A stretch of 36,640 nucleotides of DNA from an uncultured Prevotellaceae bacterium (GTDB lineage Bacteria; Bacteroidota; Bacteroidia; Bacteroidales; Bacteroidaceae), in contig CAMVUB010000021.1 of assembly GCA_947170495.1 (NCBI GenBank), forward strand, positions 1 to 36,640, read 5' to 3'. The position numbers were made by a program, and so were the translations under genes. The notes below the pieces were generated by a model that worked only from the letters and a program-made list of their open reading frames with translations, was not told where the DNA came from and ran no database searches. Every line of letters starts with the position of its first letter. Position 1 is the stretch's first letter. Of the stretch, positions 33,128 through 36,640 are shown one piece after another.

Positions 33128-34825
33128 ATGAACAAAAGACTAGTTCTCATCCCTGCGTCGTTGGCTGCACTAGCAGCCAACGCGCAGGGGTTGCGCCCCA
33201 ACATCGTCTATATCATGACCGATGACCACACGGCGCAGATGATGTCGTGCTATGACACCCGTTACGTGGAGACACCCAATCTGGACCGCATCGCGCGCGA
33301 CGGAGTATGCTTCACACACAGCTATGTGGCCAACTCCCTGAGCGGACCTTCCCGAGCATGCATGCTGACGGGTAAGCACTCCCACAAGAACGGCTTCACC
33401 AACAACGAGCACGGCATCTTCGACGGTTCCCAGCAGACGATGCCGAAGCTCCTGCAGGCCGCCGGCTACGAGACCTGCCTCATCGGCAAATGGCACCTCG
33501 TGAGCACGCCCACAGGGTTCGACCATTGGGAGATACTGCCGGCACAGGGCGACTACTACAACCCCACGTTCATCCACATGGACGGCACACGCTCTGCCGA
33601 CAGCGGCTACGTCACACGCATCATCACCGACAAGGCCATTGAATGGCTTGAGACCAAATTGAAAAATGGAAACATTGAAAAATTGAAAAGCACTCATGCG
33701 ATGAGCAATCAGCAGAACATTTCTTCAATGTCTCAATCTGTCAATTTTTCAATTTCAAAGCCCTTCGCCCTCTTTATCCACCACAAAGCCTGCCATCGTG
33801 CCTGGCTCCCCGCGCTGGAGGACCTGCGCCTCTATGAGGACAAGACCTTCGCCCTGCCGCCCGAGTTCCACGATGACTACGCCACGCGCGTAGCCGCCGG
33901 CAAGACAGAGATGGAGATTGGCAAGGACATGGACATCGTCTATGACACCAAGATGTTCGTGAGCGATAAGGAGACACCTCGCACCCGCCTGTCGCGCTCC
34001 TACCAGGGCATGATCGGGCGCCTCTCGCCCGCCGAGCGCGAACAGTACGATGCTTTTTATGTACCCCTGTCCCGCGACTTCTACGAGAAGTGGGGCAAGG
34101 ACTACAACTTCCTGCCCCGCCAGGCACAGAGCAGTGTCGAGGGCAGTCGCGATGCAGAGCTGCTGGAATGGAAGTATCAGCGCTATATGCGTGACTACGC
34201 CAAGGTGGTACACTCACTGGATCAGGAAGTGGGGCGCGTGCTCGACTACCTTGAGGAGAAGGGACTGCTGGACAACACGCTTGTGGTCTATACCTCCGAC
34301 CAGGGTTTCTACATGGGTGAGCATGGCTGGTTCGACAAGCGCTTCATGTATGAGGAGTCGCTCTCCACACCGCTCGTGATGCGTCTGCCGAAGGGCTGCG
34401 AACGCCGCGGAATCATTGATGAAATGGTGCAAAACATAGACTATGCACCCACCTTCCTCGACCTCGCTGGTGCACCTATCCCCGAGGACATACAGGGTGT
34501 GTCGCTGCTGCCACTGCTGAAGGGCAAGGCTGCCACCGCCGCCGACAAGCAGGCCATCAAGAACTGGCGCGACGCCATCTACTACCACTACTACGAGTAC
34601 CCCGCCGAGCACAACGTGCGCCGCCACTACGGCATCCGCACCGACCGCTACAAGCTCATGCATTTCTATGGTCACGACGTGAATACATGGGAGCTCTTCG
34701 ACCTACAGAACGACCCCCACGAGATGCACAACCTCTACGGTCAGCCCGGAATGGAAAAACTGCAGGAACAACTGCATCGTCGCCTCGAAGAATTGCAGAT
34801 TCAGTACGACGACCCGCAGCGATAA
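33128..34825 (+). CDS. Secreted type I sulfatase (Ser-type formylglycine), N-acetylglucosamine-6-sulfatase-like
   Basis: 565 residues. Signal peptide to about residue 20 (ALAANAQ). Metal ligands in IVYIMTDDH (D32, D33); maturation motif SGPSRACMLTG with Ser72 in the Cys/Ser-x-Pro-x-Arg position, so formylglycine would have to be made by an anaerobic sulfatase-maturating enzyme. GKWHL and the C-terminal VYTSDQGFYMGEHGWFDKR segment are in place. It resembles Bacteroides enzymes that remove 6-O-sulfate from N-acetylglucosamine of mucin or heparin-type glycans, although the substrate is inferred. Odd: about 35 extra codons (residues ~176-211) between EWLET and KPFALFIHHKA are A/T-rich, form an inverted repeat and look like an inserted intergenic repeat. 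Start directly abuts the glmM stop. Confidence 0.9.
   Translation: MNKRLVLIPASLAALAANAQGLRPNIVYIMTDDHTAQMMSCYDTRYVETPNLDRIARDGVCFTHSYVANSLSGPSRACMLTGKHSHKNGFTNNEHGIFDGSQQTMPKLLQAAGYETCLIGKWHLVSTPTGFDHWEILPAQGDYYNPTFIHMDGTRSADSGYVTRIITDKAIEWLETKLKNGNIEKLKSTHAMSNQQNISSMSQSVNFSISKPFALFIHHKACHRAWLPALEDLRLYEDKTFALPPEFHDDYATRVAAGKTEMEIGKDMDIVYDTKMFVSDKETPRTRLSRSYQGMIGRLSPAEREQYDAFYVPLSRDFYEKWGKDYNFLPRQAQSSVEGSRDAELLEWKYQRYMRDYAKVVHSLDQEVGRVLDYLEEKGLLDNTLVVYTSDQGFYMGEHGWFDKRFMYEESLSTPLVMRLPKGCERRGIIDEMVQNIDYAPTFLDLAGAPIPEDIQGVSLLPLLKGKAATAADKQAIKNWRDAIYYHYYEYPAEHNVRRHYGIRTDRYKLMHFYGHDVNTWELFDLQNDPHEMHNLYGQPGMEKLQEQLHRRLEELQIQYDDPQR
33654..33760 (+). repeat. Repeat-like in-frame insertion within the sulfatase gene
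   Basis: The left arm (33658-33689, ATTGAAAAATGGAAACATTG and onward) and the right arm (about 33722-33758, with TCAATTTTTCAATTTC) are approximate reverse complements around a GC-richer centre (CACTCATGCGATGAGCAATC). Base composition differs sharply from the flanking coding DNA. Confidence 0.8.
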
Positions 34826-34836
34826 CCGCTTTTCAA

Positions 34837-34866
34837 GCCTTTTATGCCATAAAAAGAGGCGTTTTT
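34837..34866 (+). terminator. Possible terminator of the glmM-sulfatase operon
   Basis: GCCTTTT pairs with AAAAGAGGC (one bulge) and is followed by GTTTTTC, 11 bp after the sulfatase stop. The stem is short. Confidence 0.4.
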
Positions 34867-34867
34867 C

Positions 34868-34898
34868 TTTGCAGGCTCACTAAAAAAACATACTTTTG
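34868..34898 (+). promoter_or_regulatory. Bacteroidota-type promoter of the fumarate reductase operon
   Basis: TTTG (34868-34871), a 19-bp spacer, then TACTTTTG (34891-34898): a full match to the Bacteroides housekeeping consensus. The ATG follows 42 bp downstream. Confidence 0.8.
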
Positions 34899-34940
34899 CG
34901 GCATCTTTTCTAAATTCTAACAATTAATACATTACTTTTT

Positions 34941-35627
34941 ATGTGGTTATGTGATTCATCTATCGGAAGAAAAGTAGTGATGTCCGTCACGGGACTCGCG
35001 CTGATTCTCTTCCTGACGTTTCATGCCAGCATGAACGTCGTAGCGCTCATCAGCGCTGAGGGCTACAACATGATTTGCGAGTTCCTCGGCGCCAACTGGT
35101 ACGCTGTGGTAGCCACCCTCGGGCTCGCCGCCCTCGTGGTCATCCACTTCATCTACGCTTTCTGGCTCACCATCCAGAACAAGAAAGCCCGCGGTGCTGA
35201 CAGCTATGCTGTCACCGACAAGCCCGGCAAGGTGGAATGGGCCAGCCAGAACATGCTGGTGCTCGGCATCATCATCTGCCTGGGCCTGTGCCTGCACCTC
35301 TGGCACTTCTGGTACAACATGATGTGGGCAGAGCTCAGCGATCCCACGGCAGCCTTGGCAGCTGTACCCGGTCCCGCCGACGGCTATGCATGGATTGTGT
35401 GGACGTTCCACGATCAGCCCGGTGCTCCCATCTACTCCCTGCTGTATCTGATTTGGTTCTGCGCCATCTGGTTCCACATCAACCACGGCTTCTGGAGCGC
35501 TATCCAGACGCTGGGTTGGAGCGGCAAGATCTGGCACAACCGCTGGCAGTGCATCGGCTTCATCTGGTCCACCATCGTCATCCTGATGTTTGCTGTGGTG
35601 GTCATCAAGTTCGCCATTTTTGGTTGA
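34941..35627 (+). CDS. sdhC: Succinate dehydrogenase/fumarate reductase cytochrome b subunit
   Basis: 228 residues, five hydrophobic helices, of the single-subunit di-haem type found in Bacteroidota and Wolinella. Candidate haem-ligand histidines lie in FHASMN, VIHFIYAF, LHLWHFW and FHINHGFW. It anchors the flavoprotein and iron-sulfur subunits to the inner membrane and exchanges electrons with menaquinone; in anaerobic Bacteroidales the complex mostly reduces fumarate (symbol frdC is equally used). It has a strong promoter and is followed 160 bp later by the flavoprotein gene. Confidence 0.95.
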   Translation: MWLCDSSIGRKVVMSVTGLALILFLTFHASMNVVALISAEGYNMICEFLGANWYAVVATLGLAALVVIHFIYAFWLTIQNKKARGADSYAVTDKPGKVEWASQNMLVLGIIICLGLCLHLWHFWYNMMWAELSDPTAALAAVPGPADGYAWIVWTFHDQPGAPIYSLLYLIWFCAIWFHINHGFWSAIQTLGWSGKIWHNRWQCIGFIWSTIVILMFAVVVIKFAIFG

Positions 35628-35661
35628 CCCTCCCCTCACCCTCCCTTGTAGGGAGGGAGTG
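35628..35661 (-). repeat. Palindromic repeat element, copy 3
   Basis: The stem CCCTCCC-TTGTA-GGGAGGG with a flanking pyrimidine-rich arm begins right after the sdhC stop. It is read in the opposite direction to copy 4 at 35740. Confidence 0.8.
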
Positions 35662-35739
35662 GTCACCTTTTCAAGAATAGGTTTTATTATTAACATTAAA
35701 GAATAGCCCTAATGACCCCCTGATGAGTCAGATACATTC

Positions 35740-35779
35740 TACTCCCCTCCCTATAAGGGAGGGGCAGGGAGGTGGGTCT
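35740..35779 (+). repeat. Palindromic repeat element, copy 4
   Basis: TACTCCCCTCCCTATAAGGG and onward, ending GGTGGGTCT, eight bases before the flavoprotein ATG. It is the best reference copy of the family (28578, 30397, 35628, 35740). Confidence 0.85.
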
Positions 35780-35787
35780 TATAAATT

Positions 35788-36640
35788 ATGAAGAAAATAG
35801 ATTCCAAGATTCCCGAGGGGCCCGTTGCTGAGAAATGGACCAACTACAAGGCACATCAGCGCCTGGTGAACCCGAAGAACAAACTGAAGCTCGACGTCAT
35901 CGTGGTGGGTACGGGTCTGGCAGGCGCCAGCGCCGCTGCATCGCTCGGCGAGATGGGCTTCAACGTCCTTAACTTCTGCATTCAGGACAGCCCCCGCCGC
36001 GCTCACTCCATCGCCGCACAGGGTGGTATCAATGCAGCCAAGAACTACCAGAACGACGGCGACAGCGTCTATCGTCTGTTCTACGACACCGTGAAGGGTG
36101 GCGACTACCGCGCTCGTGAGGCCAACGTCTATCGTCTGGCTGAGGTGTCCAACAATATTATCGACCAGTGCGTGGCACAGGGTGTTCCCTTCGCTCGCGA
36201 ATATGGCGGCATGCTGGCCAACCGCTCCTTCGGCGGTGCACAGGTGAGCCGTACCTTCTACGCCAAGGGTCAGACCGGACAGCAGCTGCTGCTCGGCGCT
36301 TACAGCTCCCTCAGCGCTCAGGTGCAGGCCGGCAAGGTGAAGCTCTTCACCCGCTATGAGATGGAAGATGTCGTCATCGTCGATGGCCGCGCCCGCGGTA
36401 TCATCGCCAAGAACCTCGTGACCGGTAAGCTGGAGCGCTTCAGCGCCAACGCTGTCGTCATCGCCACCGGCGGTTATGGCAACGCTTACTTCCTCTCCAC
36501 CAACGCCATGGGTTGCAACTGCACGGCCGCCGTGCAGTGCTACCGCAAGGGCGCTTACATGGCGAACCCCTCCTACGTGCAGATCCACCCCACCTGCATC
36601 CCCGTGCATGGCGACAAGCAGTCCAAGCTGACGCTGATGT
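35788..36640 (+). CDS. frdA: Fumarate reductase/succinate dehydrogenase flavoprotein subunit (5' part)
   Basis: 284 complete codons; the gene continues beyond the window. The FAD-binding dinucleotide fold is at [20 protein letters not shown] (about residues 38-57), the FAD-attachment histidine in [19 protein letters not shown], and [17 protein letters not shown] follows. It catalyses the succinate-fumarate step together with the cytochrome b subunit upstream; the iron-sulfur subunit should follow outside the window. The start ATG sits just after a palindromic repeat element. Confidence 0.96.
   Translation, partial: MKKIDSKIPEGPVAEKWTNYKAHQRLVNPKNKLKLDVIVVGTGLAGASAAASLGEMGFNVLNFCIQDSPRRAHSIAAQGGINAAKNYQNDGDSVYRLFYDTVKGGDYRAREANVYRLAEVSNNIIDQCVAQGVPFAREYGGMLANRSFGGAQVSRTFYAKGQTGQQLLLGAYSSLSAQVQAGKVKLFTRYEMEDVVIVDGRARGIIAKNLVTGKLERFSANAVVIATGGYGNAYFLSTNAMGCNCTAAVQCYRKGAYMANPSYVQIHPTCIPVHGDKQSKLTLM

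Overview
The window reads as chromosomal DNA of a member of the Bacteroidota, order Bacteroidales, most likely Prevotella-like. The evidence is: promoters with the Bacteroidota -7 box TAnnTTTG, starts without Shine-Dalgarno sequences, BspA-type leucine-rich-repeat proteins, C-terminal sorting domains of the type IX secretion kind, a Bacteroidota-type fumarate reductase, and A/T-rich intergenic repeats between G+C-rich genes. I see no phage genes, transposase, CRISPR array, rRNA or tRNA.

Layout. 1-2150 is a repeat-rich island with one two-gene toxin-antitoxin-like module between inverted repeats, a 238-bp element with perfect 25-bp inverted ends, and a cluster of GC palindromes. 2152-6617 holds an Ala-rich lipoprotein, a CYTH-domain protein with an overlapping 48-codon membrane-protein gene, release factor 2, and a long-chain acyl-CoA ligase; a 19-unit heptamer array lies between the last two. 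6824-12206 runs rightward: an M20 deacetylase (arginine-pathway type), a secreted GH105-type glycosidase and mannose-1-phosphate guanylyltransferase. 12389-25512 is a leftward two-gene operon of about 13 kb. It encodes a 1617-residue LRR protein with a dockerin-like module and a 2751-residue CARDB/Calx-beta protein with a cohesin-like N-terminus. Both have signal peptides and type IX-like C-termini. 25875-31518 runs leftward: NhaA antiporter, a sugar-kinase-like phosphotransferase and a secreted MG2-domain protein. 31739-34825 is a phosphoglucomutase-family gene followed with no gap by a secreted sulfatase. 34941 to the end is the cytochrome b subunit and the start of the flavoprotein subunit of fumarate reductase/succinate dehydrogenase.

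How it may work together. GH105, the sulfatase, the LRR protein and the giant protein are all exported and suggest a cell that binds and degrades complex glycans. ManC and the phosphohexomutase supply nucleotide-sugar precursors. The most interesting protein system is the LRR/giant-protein operon, whose partners carry complementary dockerin-like and cohesin-like modules. The most interesting DNA-level signal is that two short repeat families lie in frame inside coding sequences. One of them occurs in two unrelated exported proteins in the same reading frame; the other also occurs in intergenic copies.
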